Notes: generated by a model not told the origin, from the letters alone. Counted from the stretch's first letter, positions 1 through 9,862 are shown. The stretch is DNA of 64,000 bases from JAVVHH01 sp965276815 (GCA_965276815.1 CBDIBE010000012.1:434001-498000), one strand, 5' to 3'. Program-made: numbers and translations.

Positions 1-3000
1 GCTTGCCGAGCTCGACAAAGCGCCCGAACGGCTTGAGGCACTTGACGCTCGCCAGCATGGCGTCGCCGGCCAGCGAGTTCAGGACGACATCGACGCCGCC
101 GATATCCCGGCGGATCTCGTCGAGGAAGGCGGTGCTCCGCGAGCTATAGACAAGCTCCGCGCCGAACAATTCGACCAACGCCCGCTTATCGGGCGAGCCG
201 ACCGTGGCGGCGACGCGTGCGCCGTGCAGCCGGGCGATTTGCATTGCGGCCAGGCCGACGCCGCCCGCTGCGCCGTGGATCAACACCCATTCGCCGGGCT
301 GCAACTGCGCCAGATGCGTGAGCGAATACCAGGCGGTGAGGAAGCTCACGGGAATGGTGGCGGCGGCCTCGGTCGACAGGGTGTCGGGCACGGCGGTGAA
401 CACCCGCGCATCGGCCGTGCAATGGGTGGCGAAGCTCTGGCGACCGAAACCCATGACCCGGTCGCCTTGTCTCAGGTCAGTCACTTCAGCCCCGGTCCGG
501 ACGACCCGGCCGGCGCATTCCAGCCCAAATACCGCCCCAGCCAAGCCATCGTCCAGGACGTCATCATCCAGCAAACCGTTGGCCAGCATGATGTCGCGAA
601 AGTTAAGCCCGGCGGCCACGATCTCGACCTCGACCTCGAGGGGATCGGGGGCCCGCCGCGCCGTCTCGACCCAGTCGAAATGGCCCGGCGCGCGCTTGGA
701 CCCCGCCTCCAACCGGGCCGCCGGCACGCCGCCGTCCCGATCGGTCCGGTGTATCCCAGACTTGACCCGAACCGCCGAGATACCGGCCCCGTCGATCAGC
801 AGTTCTGAATGGCTGCCAGGACGGGCGATCAGATCCGCCAAATCGCGCGCCGCCGGGTCGTCGTCCAGATCGAGCGCGATATCGATCAGTTTAAGGTCGA
901 GCGAAGGATACTCGTTCATCGCGACGCGCGCGAAGGACCAGACCGCCTCTGCGATGGGGTCGACGACGCTCGGCCCGAGCCCCCGCACCACCACGAACAG
1001 CCGGCACTTTCCTGCGTTCGCCGCATCGAGCAGAGGCGCGAGCTGCGCCAGCGAGCGATCCAGCCCGCCTTGCTCCGCGGTGAAGGCCGAGAAGATGATG
1101 TCGGCGGCTTCGGCCGCATCCTCTGCAAGCATCTGCACAGTGCAGCCGTCTGCACGCAGGCGGTCAGCGAGCTGGATCATCAGCGGCGAGGGATGACCGG
1201 CGATGCAAGCCCGCGTCGCAGGGAGCTGGACCTGCGCCGGACGCGGCCGCGGCCGCGCCAGCAGGATGGCGCCGGCACCCTCGCCCACCGAAATGACCTC
1301 CGCCGGGCTGAAGCCGGCAGCCGGGATCGCGCGCGCAGTGGTCTGCGCCGCCGCAACCCGGCCGACGGGATAGCGCTGATCCGAGGTGGCCGCGAACCAT
1401 CCGTCGCTCATGCCCAAGAGGACGTCGAAAACCGCGGAATCGGGGGGCTGCAACACGCAGAGCAGCCCGGTGGGAGACATCCTGCGCGCGATAGCGCGGC
1501 CAAGACCCATATCGTCGTCGAAGACTGGGCCGAAGGCGAAACCGAAGGCGAGATCGAACAAGGCCTCGTCGGCGATGTCGGCATCGCCGTCGGCCTCCAG
1601 GAACTCGACACCGTCCATCGCGCCGCGCCGCGCCGCCAGGGAGCGCAGGCGCTGGGTGTTCGTGCCGATGACAGTGATCGTCGCACGGCCAGTCCGCGCC
1701 AGGGGCGTCAGAACCCGAAGCAACCCGGCGCAAGACGGCTCGGCGATGAGTATGCGCAGGGGCTGCACCACCGCGAGGGCTCTGCCGATCTCGCATGCGG
1801 CGCCGAGCAGCGGCGCGAACAGGATGGAGCCACCTTCGAACTGCTCCAGGGTCGAGTTTCGGATCGGGATCGGCTCACCCGTCCGCAGAACTTGCTCCAG
1901 CCCCGCCAAAGCCTGCGCAGCCAGGACGATTTCAGAGGTAGCACCAGAGTATTCCGCGGCAAAGCTCTTCAGGATCTCGTCGGGACTTGGCAGGCCGCTC
2001 TCATCGGCGAGGACCCAGCCATCTGGGCCATCCGACGCGAGATTGGATGCGTGCAGGTGTTCGAAGAGGTTGATGGCCAGCTTCGTTGCTGATTCGCGCC
2101 GCATGGGGCTGTCGCCGGCAATCCGGCGCAGGTCGCGGTAAGCGAGCACGCGCGCGAAGCCTTCCAGCATCAACCACTGATCGGGCAGCGTCGCGGGCTG
2201 CATGACGGCGATCGACGCGGCCGCGGTCACGCGTGCGTCGTCCCCGTCGGGCCGCCGGGTCAGCCGAACGACATCCTGTTGATAGAAGACTTGGGCTGGC
2301 TTGTGCCGATCGAGGACGACCGCGCGGAACAGCCCGCCGGTCAGGGCTGCGATGAACCGGCTCTCGGCATCGTAGAGCGTGACCGATATTGCGATCGAAT
2401 TTTCGGTTTCACGGTCAACCACAACATGCGCGCGCGCGGGCACCGCGCCATCCCGATCGACCCGCAGCGCCGCGAAGCGAATCGGCAGGTAGGCGTAGCG
2501 TTCGTCTTCACGTGGTTTGATGGTCTCGAACAAGGCGTGGAAGGCCGCATCGAGCGCAATCGGGTGAAGCAACTGCCTGCGGCTGGCAAGACCGGCGCCT
2601 TCCGCCAGCGGCGACAACTCGACCTCGATGACCGTGTCATCGCGCTCGGCACCCAGCACGCGGCGGAAAGCCGGTCCATATTGCACGCCCGCGGCGGCGG
2701 CGGCCTCGTAGATCATGGCCGAACTCACACGGCGCGGCAGATCCCGCCGCGGAATGAACGCGGGCGAAGGTGACGTGATCTTCACGACCCGGCCGCGCGC
2801 ATGCAGGATCCATTCGTCGGCGCCGAGGCGCGGCCGGCTCCAGATCTCCACCGATTGCCTGTCGCCGCCCAGCCGCACCGAGATTTCCCGCATCCGATCC
2901 GGCGGCAGCGTCAGCCATTGCAGCAGGTCAAAATCCTCGAGCCCGATCGGGCCTTCCGGAAACACCTCGCGCCCGGCGGCGAGCGCCATCTCGGCCAGTG

Positions 3001-5833
3001 CGGAGCCAGGGACCACGACTTCACCATCGATGCGATGGTCATCGAGGTAAGGTATGACCGTAGCGTCGATCAGGTTGCGCCACTCCGGCGTCCCCTGGGA
3101 AACAAGCGCACCGATCAGCGGATGCCGCGGCGAGTCATAGAGGTCGAGCGCCTCGCTCGTCTGCGGCTGTTGAAAGACCTGCCGCTGCCACGCGTAGGAA
3201 GGCAGTTTCATCCGCGCCGCCGGGCGGGGGCCAAAGACGAGTTCGGTGTCCAGCCGGCAGCCCATCACCAGCGCCCGTGCGGCGATGATGGCCAGGGGAT
3301 CGCTGGTGCGCGCGCCGTCCTTTTCGACGAGGCTCGGGATGGCGACGCCGTCAAGACCGGCCTCGCGCAGCGTATCGGCGATGTTGGCGGTAAGGATCGG
3401 CCGGGGCCCGATCTCGACAAATGCCGTGGCGCCGGCCCTGGCCGCAGTCTCGATGGCATCCTTGAAGCGGACGGGCTCGCGCACGTTGCGCCACCAATAA
3501 TCGGCGTCGAGGTCGCTTCCAGCAACCGGGGCGCCGGTGACCGCCGAAACGAATGTTGCGTCGCCCTTGCGCGTCGCAAACTGGCCGAGCGAATCGATCA
3601 AGGGGCGACGCAGTGGCTCCAGGAGGGCCGAGTGGAACGGGTAGGCGAGATCGAGGACCCTGACGGCAATGCGCCGTTTGCGGGCGATCTGACTGAACTC
3701 ACGCACCGCCTGGCTCGGCCCCGAGATCGTCGTCGAACTGGGGCTGTTGATCGCGGCGACCTCTAAGCCGGGGAGGGCGCTGCTGCTGATCAGCGCCTCG
3801 GTGTCGGTTCGCGATAGGCTCGCCACCGCCATCGTGCCGAGTCCGCGAACCGTTTCCTGATGCTCGCTGCGCTGAAAGATGATGTGGGTCGCTTCGTCGA
3901 TCCCGATCGCCCCGGCCGCTTCGGCCGCCGCAATCTCGCCCACGCTGTGGCCGAGCACGAGGTCGGGCTTCAGACCCCAGTCGGCGAGGCTGGCGGCCAA
4001 GGACGACTGAACCGCGAACAGCAGCGGTTGGGCAACACGGGTCAGTTTCAGCCGATCGCCCAGGTCAGCGTCGTGGAGCGCGTCAACCAGCGACCATCCG
4101 GCCAAACGGGTGAAAATCGCATCGATTGTCAGGAATTGCCGGGCGAAACGGGCATTGCGGGCGAAAACCGTGCGCCCCATGCCCGGAAATTGCGACCCGT
4201 TGCCGGAGAACGCGAAGCAGACGACCGGCGGAGTCGAGGGTGCGATCCCGGCGACACCGGCAGCGATGCTTCCGGTCTCGGCGAAGCCACGCAGCGCAGG
4301 AATTAGCTGCGCCGGGTCATCGAGCGGGACGGCCAGACGATGGCCTGCCAGGTCAGTCTGCCATGCGGTCGCCGCCGCGATTTCGGCTGCAGCGGACCCG
4401 GCCTCGATCATGGACGCGTAGTTCGCTGCGGTGGCGGCCAGCGCCGGGCGCGAGTAGGCGGAAAGGACCAGCAATTCGGGCTGGCGTCCGGACCCGTCCT
4501 CGCTGCGGGGCGCCGGGAGTTCCGCGGCCTCTGGCTGGCGGATCACCACATGGGCGTTGGTGCCGCCGAAGCCGAACGACGAGACGCCGGCAAGCCACGT
4601 CCCGGTTGGCGGCAGCTCCACGGCTTGGGTCGCCACGGTCAGGTTGAGCGCGGCAAGGTCGATGGCAGGATTGATTTCATCGGCGTGCAGCGAGCGCGGC
4701 AACTGTCGATGTTCCAGCGCCAAGATCGACTTGTACAGGCCGGCGAGCCCGGAAGCCGGCTCCAGATGGCCGATATTGGATTTCACCGAGCCGAGCGGAA
4801 GCGGCGCGGCGCGGCGCTGGCCAAGCGCCTCGCCGATCGCGATTGCCTCGGCCGGGTCGCCGACGCGGGTGCCGGTTCCATGCGCCTCGACAAAGGCGAG
4901 ACGGCGCGGGTCGATTTCACCCTGATTATAAAGCTGGTCCAGCAATTCGCGCTGCGCCTTGGCCGACGGCAACGAGATGCCGTTGGTGCGGCCATCCGAA
5001 TTGACGCCGGAGGCAAGGGCAACCGCGCGAACCGGATAGCCATGGGCTATAGCGGTTTCCAGCCGGATCAATAGCATAGCGACCGCGCCTTCGGCCCGCA
5101 CGTAGCCGTCGGCCTGGGCGGAGAATGGGCGGCAGAGCCCGGTGGGTGACAGCATGGAGGCGCGCGAGAAGCCGACGAACGACATCGGCGACATCAGCAG
5201 GTTGACGCCCGCGACGATCGCCATGTCGATCCGCCCCGACGAGATCGCCGCCTGCGCCTCGGCGAAGGCCACGAGCGACGACGAGCACGCCGTGTCCACC
5301 GTGAAACTGGGTCCGCGCAGGTCGAAAATATAAGACACGCGATTGGACAACACCGACAGGGTGTTGCCCGTCATGAAATGGGTCTCCATCGCGGCCGGAT
5401 CGGTCGTATGCAGGCTCCCATAATCGAGACTGGAGGCGCCGACATAGACGCCGACGCTGGAGCCGGCGATGCCGCTTGGCGGGATGCCGGAATCCTCGAG
5501 CGCTCGCCAGACGACGTCCAGCAGCAGCCTTTGCTGCGGATCCATCTCGGCGGCCTCGCGCGGCGAAATCCCGAAAACCGCGGGATCGAACCCTAGCGGA
5601 TCATCAATGTATCCGCCGTCGAACGAGTAGCTGAAACCCGGTTCAGTGGCGCGCGGGTGGTAGTAGCGCTCCGGCCGCCAACGCCCATCCGGCAGCGTTC
5701 CCACGCTGCAACGCCCTTCATCGAGCAAACGCCAGAACTGGGCTTCGTTATCGGCCCCGGGCAAACGACCCGCCACACCTACAATGGCCAGCTTCGAAAA
5801 GCCAGCTCGCGCAGGCTGGAACAACAGGGTCAT
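1..5833 (-). CDS. Type I reducing polyketide synthase, partial (C-terminus off the left edge)
   Basis: About 1944 codons are present and open to the window edge. Domains in order: ketosynthase (residues ~14-430; active-site Cys183 in VDTACSSSL, then VEAHGTGT and NIGHLEP); acyltransferase (~535-850; GHSVGE with Ser630, and YPFH near 733); dehydratase (~900-1180; His933 in HRIDGEVVVP, Asp1095 in LDAAFH); a weak methyltransferase-like segment (~1300-1480) without a clear SAM glycine motif; a ketoreductase structural half (~1600-1660); enoyl reductase (~1700 to edge; FGLECAG, and the NADPH loop GAAGGVG near 1853). The catalytic KR half and ACP are expected beyond position 1. It probably makes a reduced acyl chain in the cytosol. 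The start ATG has only a weak ribosome site (AAGAAAG). The order resembles capsule or lipid PKSs such as WcbR, but the product cannot be named. It lies 38 bp after an ABC permease gene on the same strand. Confidence 0.93.
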   Translation of the reverse strand, partial: MTLLFQPARAGFSKLAIVGVAGRLPGADNEAQFWRLLDEGRCSVGTLPDGRWRPERYYHPRATEPGFSYSFDGGYIDDPLGFDPAVFGISPREAAEMDPQQRLLLDVVWRALEDSGIPPSGIAGSSVGVYVGASSLDYGSLHTTDPAAMETHFMTGNTLSVLSNRVSYIFDLRGPSFTVDTACSSSLVAFAEAQAAISSGRIDMAIVAGVNLLMSPMSFVGFSRASMLSPTGLCRPFSAQADGYVRAEGAVAMLLIRLETAIAHGYPVRAVALASGVNSDGRTNGISLPSAKAQRELLDQLYNQGEIDPRRLAFVEAHGTGTRVGDPAEAIAIGEALGQRRAAPLPLGSVKSNIGHLEPASGLAGLYKSILALEHRQLPRSLHADEINPAIDLAALNLTVATQAVELPPTGTWLAGVSSFGFGGTNAHVVIRQPEAAELPAPRSEDGSGRQPELLVLSAYSRPALAATAANYASMIEAGSAAAEIAAATAWQTDLAGHRLAVPLDDPAQLIPALRGFAETGSIAAGVAGIAPSTPPVVCFAFSGNGSQFPGMGRTVFARNARFARQFLTIDAIFTRLAGWSLVDALHDADLGDRLKLTRVAQPLLFAVQSSLAASLADWGLKPDLVLGHSVGEIAAAEAAGAIGIDEATHIIFQRSEHQETVRGLGTMAVASLSRTDTEALISSSALPGLEVAAINSPSSTTISGPSQAVREFSQIARKRRIAVRVLDLAYPFHSALLEPLRRPLIDSLGQFATRKGDATFVSAVTGAPVAGSDLDADYWWRNVREPVRFKDAIETAARAGATAFVEIGPRPILTANIADTLREAGLDGVAIPSLVEKDGARTSDPLAIIAARALVMGCRLDTELVFGPRPAARMKLPSYAWQRQVFQQPQTSEALDLYDSPRHPLIGALVSQGTPEWRNLIDATVIPYLDDHRIDGEVVVPGSALAEMALAAGREVFPEGPIGLEDFDLLQWLTLPPDRMREISVRLGGDRQSVEIWSRPRLGADEWILHARGRVVKITSPSPAFIPRRDLPRRVSSAMIYEAAAAAGVQYGPAFRRVLGAERDDTVIEVELSPLAEGAGLASRRQLLHPIALDAAFHALFETIKPREDERYAYLPIRFAALRVDRDGAVPARAHVVVDRETENSIAISVTLYDAESRFIAALTGGLFRAVVLDRHKPAQVFYQQDVVRLTRRPDGDDARVTAAASIAVMQPATLPDQWLMLEGFARVLAYRDLRRIAGDSPMRRESATKLAINLFEHLHASNLASDGPDGWVLADESGLPSPDEILKSFAAEYSGATSEIVLAAQALAGLEQVLRTGEPIPIRNSTLEQFEGGSILFAPLLGAACEIGRALAVVQPLRILIAEPSCAGLLRVLTPLARTGRATITVIGTNTQRLRSLAARRGAMDGVEFLEADGDADIADEALFDLAFGFAFGPVFDDDMGLGRAIARRMSPTGLLCVLQPPDSAVFDVLLGMSDGWFAATSDQRYPVGRVAAAQTTARAIPAAGFSPAEVISVGEGAGAILLARPRPRPAQVQLPATRACIAGHPSPLMIQLADRLRADGCTVQMLAEDAAEAADIIFSAFTAEQGGLDRSLAQLAPLLDAANAGKCRLFVVVRGLGPSVVDPIAEAVWSFARVAMNEYPSLDLKLIDIALDLDDDPAARDLADLIARPGSHSELLIDGAGISAVRVKSGIHRTDRDGGVPAARLEAGSKRAPGHFDWVETARRAPDPLEVEVEIVAAGLNFRDIMLANGLLDDDVLDDGLAGAVFGLECAGRVVRTGAEVTDLRQGDRVMGFGRQSFATHCTADARVFTAVPDTLSTEAAATIPVSFLTAWYSLTHLAQLQPGEWVLIHGAAGGVGLAAMQIARLHGARVAATVGSPDKRALVELFGAELVYSSRSTAFLDEIRRDIGGVDVVLNSLAGDAMLASVKCLKPFGRFVELGK

Positions 5834-5871
5834 TGATACACTTTCTTTATGGTCGAATAGCCGAGTCAACG

Positions 5872-6519
5872 TCACATGACGGCTAGGCGGCGTTCGAGGG
5901 CAAAGCTGGCGCGCGTGAGCGGGTAGCAGAGGGCGAAGTAGATGAGAGCGGCGAAGCCGTAAACCATAAACGGCTCGAACGTGGCGTTATTAAGTGCATT
6001 GGCGGTCTTGAGCAGCTCGTTGAAGCCGATCACCGAGGTGAGCGCCGTACTTTTGACGAGCTGCACCAGGTAGCCGACCGTGGGGGCGACGGCGATTCGC
6101 AGCGCCTGCGGCAGGATGACGAGTTGGGCCTGCCGCATCCGGTCTAGGCCAAGCGCCGCGGCTGCCTCCCACTGCCCGGGCGGGACGGAATCGACGCAGC
6201 CCCGCCAGATCTCGGCCAGGTAGGCGCTCGCCGACAAGGTCAGTCCGAGCCAGGCGGCGAACCAGGGCGGCACATCAAGTCCGACGAGCGGCAAGCCGAA
6301 ATAGACCAGAAAGAGCTGCATAAGCAGCGGGGTACCCTGGAACAGCTCGATGTAGATTTTGGCGGATCGCTGTCCGACGCGGCCGCCGGCGATCCGCAGC
6401 GCCGAAAGTAGCACGCCCGCGACTCCACCGCTGACGAAGGCGACCGCGGACAGGCCGATGGTCCAGCGCGCCGCCAGCAAGAGGTTGTGCAAGATGTCCC
6501 ATACCGTGAACTCGATCAC
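5872..6519 (-). CDS. Polar amino-acid ABC transporter permease (HisM/GlnP type)
   Basis: 215 aa, normal for the HisMQ family. It shows the usual hydrophobic helices and an EAA-type cytoplasmic loop (QWEAAAALGLDRMRQAQ) followed by LPQALR, the site that docks the ATPase. It would form the inner-membrane channel together with the next permease upstream. Its ATG overlaps the stop of that permease by 4 bases (6516-6519), so the two are translationally coupled. The expected ATP-binding subunit is not adjacent on either side, and the next gene downstream is the polyketide synthase. The substrate cannot be read from sequence. Confidence 0.93.
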   Translation of the reverse strand: MIEFTVWDILHNLLLAARWTIGLSAVAFVSGGVAGVLLSALRIAGGRVGQRSAKIYIELFQGTPLLMQLFLVYFGLPLVGLDVPPWFAAWLGLTLSASAYLAEIWRGCVDSVPPGQWEAAAALGLDRMRQAQLVILPQALRIAVAPTVGYLVQLVKSTALTSVIGFNELLKTANALNNATFEPFMVYGFAALIYFALCYPLTRASFALERRLAVM

Positions 6520-7160
6520 TGCGCGGCGCGTCCCAGGACCAGGAACCCGACGCCGTTGAGGCAGCGCCGCAACACTATAGAGAGCCCGAGATAGACCGCG
6601 GTGACGGCCGCGTAGGTCTGAAACGCGAGAAAGGTTCGCGACTGGATCAGGTCAGCCTCGTAGGTCAGGTCGCGCAATGCGATCTGCGACACCACGGCCG
6701 ACTCGAGCATGGTGATCACCACTTGGCTCGCCAGCGCCGGGAAGACGGCGCGAATCGCTTGCGGCAGGACGATAAGACGGAACGCGGCCACGCGCCGGAC
6801 ACCGAGCGCGCGGCCAGCATCCCACTGGCCACTCGGGACGGCATCAAGCCCGGCGCGCACCATCTCCGTGGCGTAGGCGGCGAAGTTGAGGGTCATGGCG
6901 AACGCCGCCGCCGCGAACGGTTCGAGGTGCAGGCCGAGGCTCGGCAATCCGAAGTAGACGAAGAAGAGCTGGACGATAAAGGGCGTATTGCGGAACAGCT
7001 CGACATACCAGCCGACCGCTTTGCGGACCCAATTCGGCCCTGAACGCCGCCCGGCGGCGCCGGCGATGCTGAGAACGCCGCCAAATACGGTCGTGACCGC
7101 GATCAGGAGCAGGGTGATCCAGACGCCATGCAGGATCGGCAGGATGACGCTCTCGATCAC
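6516..7160 (-). CDS. Polar amino-acid ABC transporter permease (second subunit)
   Basis: 214 aa HisMQ-family membrane protein. It shares the FRNTPFIVQLFFVYFGLP stretch typical of this family, and has the EAA loop QWDAGRALGVRRVAAFRL followed by LPQAIR. It pairs with the downstream permease as a heterodimeric channel. It starts 9 bases after the binding-protein gene and overlaps the next permease by ATGA, giving a three-gene block SBP-permease-permease without an ATPase. The ATPase may be shared with another importer elsewhere in the genome. Confidence 0.93.
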   Translation of the reverse strand: MIESVILPILHGVWITLLLIAVTTVFGGVLSIAGAAGRRSGPNWVRKAVGWYVELFRNTPFIVQLFFVYFGLPSLGLHLEPFAAAAFAMTLNFAAYATEMVRAGLDAVPSGQWDAGRALGVRRVAAFRLIVLPQAIRAVFPALASQVVITMLESAVVSQIALRDLTYEADLIQSRTFLAFQTYAAVTAVYLGLSIVLRRCLNGVGFLVLGRAAQ

Positions 7161-7169
7161 GGCTTCAGT

Positions 7170-7970
7170 TTAGTTGGACGATTCGAGGTCCTTGGGATCG
7201 AGCGGCTTCTTAAGCCATTGTTCAGAGAATCGGTTCAGGCTGCCGTCCGATTTCATGGTGGCGACGGCGTCGTCCAGCGCCTGCTTCAGCGCCGGCTCGT
7301 CCTTGTTGAGCGCGATATGGTCGGGCGAGCTCATGAGCTGAAATTTCTGCTCGGGGGCGAGGCTGGCTTGCCGGGCCATGATGGAGGAACCGACGTCGTT
7401 GCCGACCGCGATCAGCTGCACCTGTCCGGCGAGGAAGGCGGAGATCACGCCGTTATAGTTGTCGAACCGCCTAATGTCGGCCGAGGGGGGCGCCGCGGCG
7501 GTCAGCGAGGTGTCCTCGAGCGTGCCGCGGTTGACGGCGATGGTCTTGCCCGCCAGGTCGGCCGGCCCGGTGACGGCGAGGCTGTGCGGCCCGATCACGG
7601 CGATGTAGTAGGGCGCGTAGGCGGCGGTGAAGTCGATCACCTTGGCCCGGTCGGCGCTGTAGCCGACGCTCAGCAGGATGTCGACTTTGTGGCTTTGCAG
7701 CGCCGGGATGCGGTTCTGCCCGGTGACGGCGACGAGGTTGGGCTTGACGCCGAGCGCCTTGGCGACCGCGTCGGCCACGTCGACGTCGTAACCGTGCAGG
7801 CTCATGTCGGTGCCGACCGAGGTGAAAGGCGGGAAATCCTCGAACACGCCGACATTGATCGTACCGGCCTTCTTGATGTCGGCGAGCGTATCCGCCGCGG
7901 CGAGCCTCGGAGCGGCAATGCAGGCCAGCATGACGGCGGCCAGGGCGGCGCGGATGAGCGGGTTCGGCAT
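7170..7970 (-). CDS. Family 3 extracellular solute-binding protein of an amino-acid ABC importer
   Basis: 266 aa. Residues 1-26 form a signal peptide with an Ala-rich cleavage region (RLAAAD). The mature protein has the family-3 pattern: INVGVFEDFPPF near the N-terminus, GYDVDVADAVAKALG, and DILLSVGYSADRAKVIDF. It should bind a polar amino acid or analogue in the periplasm and deliver it to the two downstream permeases. An AGGAG lies about 13 bases before the ATG, somewhat far. It is divergent from the peptide ABC operon starting at 8095, so the 124-bp interval 7971-8094 probably holds both promoters. No clear operator is visible there. Confidence 0.93.
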   Translation of the reverse strand: MPNPLIRAALAAVMLACIAAPRLAAADTLADIKKAGTINVGVFEDFPPFTSVGTDMSLHGYDVDVADAVAKALGVKPNLVAVTGQNRIPALQSHKVDILLSVGYSADRAKVIDFTAAYAPYYIAVIGPHSLAVTGPADLAGKTIAVNRGTLEDTSLTAAAPPSADIRRFDNYNGVISAFLAGQVQLIAVGNDVGSSIMARQASLAPEQKFQLMSSPDHIALNKDEPALKQALDDAVATMKSDGSLNRFSEQWLKKPLDPKDLESSN

Positions 7971-8094
7971 TGGCAGCGTGTCTCCTGCTTGATGCGCGAG
8001 TGGAACTGCGCGGGTTCGGCACTGTCAATCCAATAACGGGGGCAATCCAAGAACGGGGATGGCCCGATCGGACACGCTGGCCTAACCTTCGCGG

Positions 8095-9018
8095 ATGGGC
8101 AGTTACGTGGTGAGGCGCCTGGTTTCGATTGGCGCTTTGGCCTTTGGCATCACCTTGCTCGTGTTTCTCATCATCCGCCTGATCCCCGGCGACCCGGCCG
8201 TCGTCATGCTTGGCACCAATGCGGGCGACCCGGCGCTGATCGAGCGGCTGCATCAGCAGCTCGGCCTCGATCGGAGCATCCCGGAGCAATATGTCGTCTG
8301 GCTCGGTAACGTCCTGCACGGCGATTTCGGCTATTCCTACGGCCAGCAGCAATCGGTCGCGTCGCTGATCGCGGAGAACATGCCGGCGACGATCGAGCTG
8401 ACCGCGGCGAGCCTCTCGGTGTCGCTGCTGCTAGGCGGGGCGATCGGTGTGGCCGCGGCGGTCCGGCGCAATCAGGCCGTCGACACGGCGGCGATGGGCG
8501 CGGCACTCGCCTTCATGTCCATTCCGAGCTTCTGGCTGGGGCTGCTGCTGATCCTGCTATTCGCGGTGCAGTTGCCGTGGTTCGACGTGGTGGGCGGCAC
8601 GTCGTTTAAGGGGCTCGTGCTGCCGGCGGCCACCTTGGCGCTGGGGACGGCCGGGTTCAACGCCCGGTTCGTCCGCTCGAGCGTGATCCAGGCGCAGAAC
8701 CAGCGCCACGTGCTGACGGCGCGGGCCAAAGGGCTGCGGCGCAGCCAGGTGTTCCGGCGGCATGTGCTGCGCAACTCGCTGCTGCCGGTGCTGACGGTCG
8801 CCGGGCTGCAGGTCGGGCAGTTGCTGTCGGGCACGGTGATCGTGGAGACGGTGTTCTCGCGGCCCGGCATCGGCCGGCTGCTGGTGCAGGCCATCCTGGC
8901 GAAAGATTATCTGACCGTGCAGGCCGTGGTGCTGATCATCGCGATCATCTATGCGCTGTGCAACTTCGTGGTCGACCTGCTCTATCCGCTGCTCGATCCG
9001 CGGGTGGGGGGAAGGTGA
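8095..9018 (+). CDS. Peptide/nickel-type ABC transporter permease (DppB-like)
   Basis: 307 aa, full length for DppB/OppB. It starts MGSYVVRRLVSIG and has the family's LIRLIPGDPAVVMLG extracellular segment, the QLGLD motif and a conserved C-terminal cytoplasmic loop (LTARAKGLRRSQVFRRHVLRN). It is the first gene of a six-gene operon and forms the inner-membrane channel with the next gene. No strong Shine-Dalgarno lies before the ATG. The stop overlaps a possible GTG start of the next gene. Confidence 0.94.
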   Translation: MGSYVVRRLVSIGALAFGITLLVFLIIRLIPGDPAVVMLGTNAGDPALIERLHQQLGLDRSIPEQYVVWLGNVLHGDFGYSYGQQQSVASLIAENMPATIELTAASLSVSLLLGGAIGVAAAVRRNQAVDTAAMGAALAFMSIPSFWLGLLLILLFAVQLPWFDVVGGTSFKGLVLPAATLALGTAGFNARFVRSSVIQAQNQRHVLTARAKGLRRSQVFRRHVLRNSLLPVLTVAGLQVGQLLSGTVIVETVFSRPGIGRLLVQAILAKDYLTVQAVVLIIAIIYALCNFVVDLLYPLLDPRVGGR

Positions 9019-9020
9019 GG

Positions 9021-9833
9021 ATGCTGCGGCACCGCAGCCTGGCCGCCGGGTTGCTGATTTCGGGCGTTATCGTCCTGATGATCCTGGCCGCGCCGCTGCT
9101 TACCTCGGCGGACCCGGACCTGCAGGACCCGACGCTGAGTTTCGCGCCGCCTTCGGCCGAACATCTGATGGGGGCCGACGCGTTCGGGCGGGATCTGTTC
9201 GCGCGCGTGCTGTATGGGGGACGCACGACGATCCTGGCCAGTCTCGGCGTGGTCGTCCTCGGCGGCATCGCCGGGGTGACGATCGGATTGATCGCCGGCT
9301 ACGCGGGCGGCGCGGTCCGGTTCGTGATCATGCGGCTCGTCGACCTCATGCTCGCGTTCCCGGGGATCCTGCTGGCGCTCGCCGTCTCGGCGGTGCTTGG
9401 GCCGGGGCTGATCAACGGGGTGCTGGCGATCGCCGTCGTGCTGACGCCGATCTATGCGCGCCTCGTCGAGGGCGCGACCGCCGAGGTGCGGCACCTGCCC
9501 TATGTCGATGCCGCGGTGACGCTGGGCGCGGGAGCGCCGCGGATTATTCTACGGCATATCCTGCCCAACGTCTCGCCGGGGATCATCGTGCTGACGACGA
9601 CCTGGCTCGGCGTCGCCGTGCTGTGGATCGCAGCCCTGGGCTTCATCGGCGTCGGCGTGCAGCCGCCGCTGCCTGAATGGGGGGCGATCCTGAACGACGG
9701 GCAGAACTACATCACGCTGGCCTGGTGGATCACCGTGTTCCCGGGCGTGTTCCTGGCGATGCTGGTCGTCGGCGTGAACCTGATCGGCGACGGGTTGCGC
9801 GATCAACTCGACCCTACGCTCGCCCGCTTGTAG
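9021..9833 (+). CDS. Peptide/nickel-type ABC transporter permease (DppC-like)
   Basis: 270 aa from ATG 9021, preceded by GGAAGGTGAGG. An in-frame GTG at 9015 would overlap the DppB stop. DppC features are clear: a first helix near the N-terminus, HLMGADAFGRDLFARVLYGG, the permease loop around VDAAVTLGAGAPRIILRHILPN, and the C-terminal GDGLRDQLDP. It is the partner of the DppB-like permease. The binding protein follows after 29 bases. Confidence 0.94.
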   Translation: MLRHRSLAAGLLISGVIVLMILAAPLLTSADPDLQDPTLSFAPPSAEHLMGADAFGRDLFARVLYGGRTTILASLGVVVLGGIAGVTIGLIAGYAGGAVRFVIMRLVDLMLAFPGILLALAVSAVLGPGLINGVLAIAVVLTPIYARLVEGATAEVRHLPYVDAAVTLGAGAPRIILRHILPNVSPGIIVLTTTWLGVAVLWIAALGFIGVGVQPPLPEWGAILNDGQNYITLAWWITVFPGVFLAMLVVGVNLIGDGLRDQLDPTLARL

Positions 9834-9862
9834 CATTGCTCGCCCCAGCCGAAGGACCGTTC

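Noticed and set aside
809..2092. Long plus-strand frame (427 codons) at the left end
   Set aside because: It is the complement of the PKS gene, is Arg/Gln-rich and has no domain, whereas the minus strand gives continuous KS-AT-DH-ER motifs.
7128..8036. Plus-strand frame of 302 codons
   Set aside because: Antisense to the binding-protein gene at 7170-7970; composition is that of a shadow frame.
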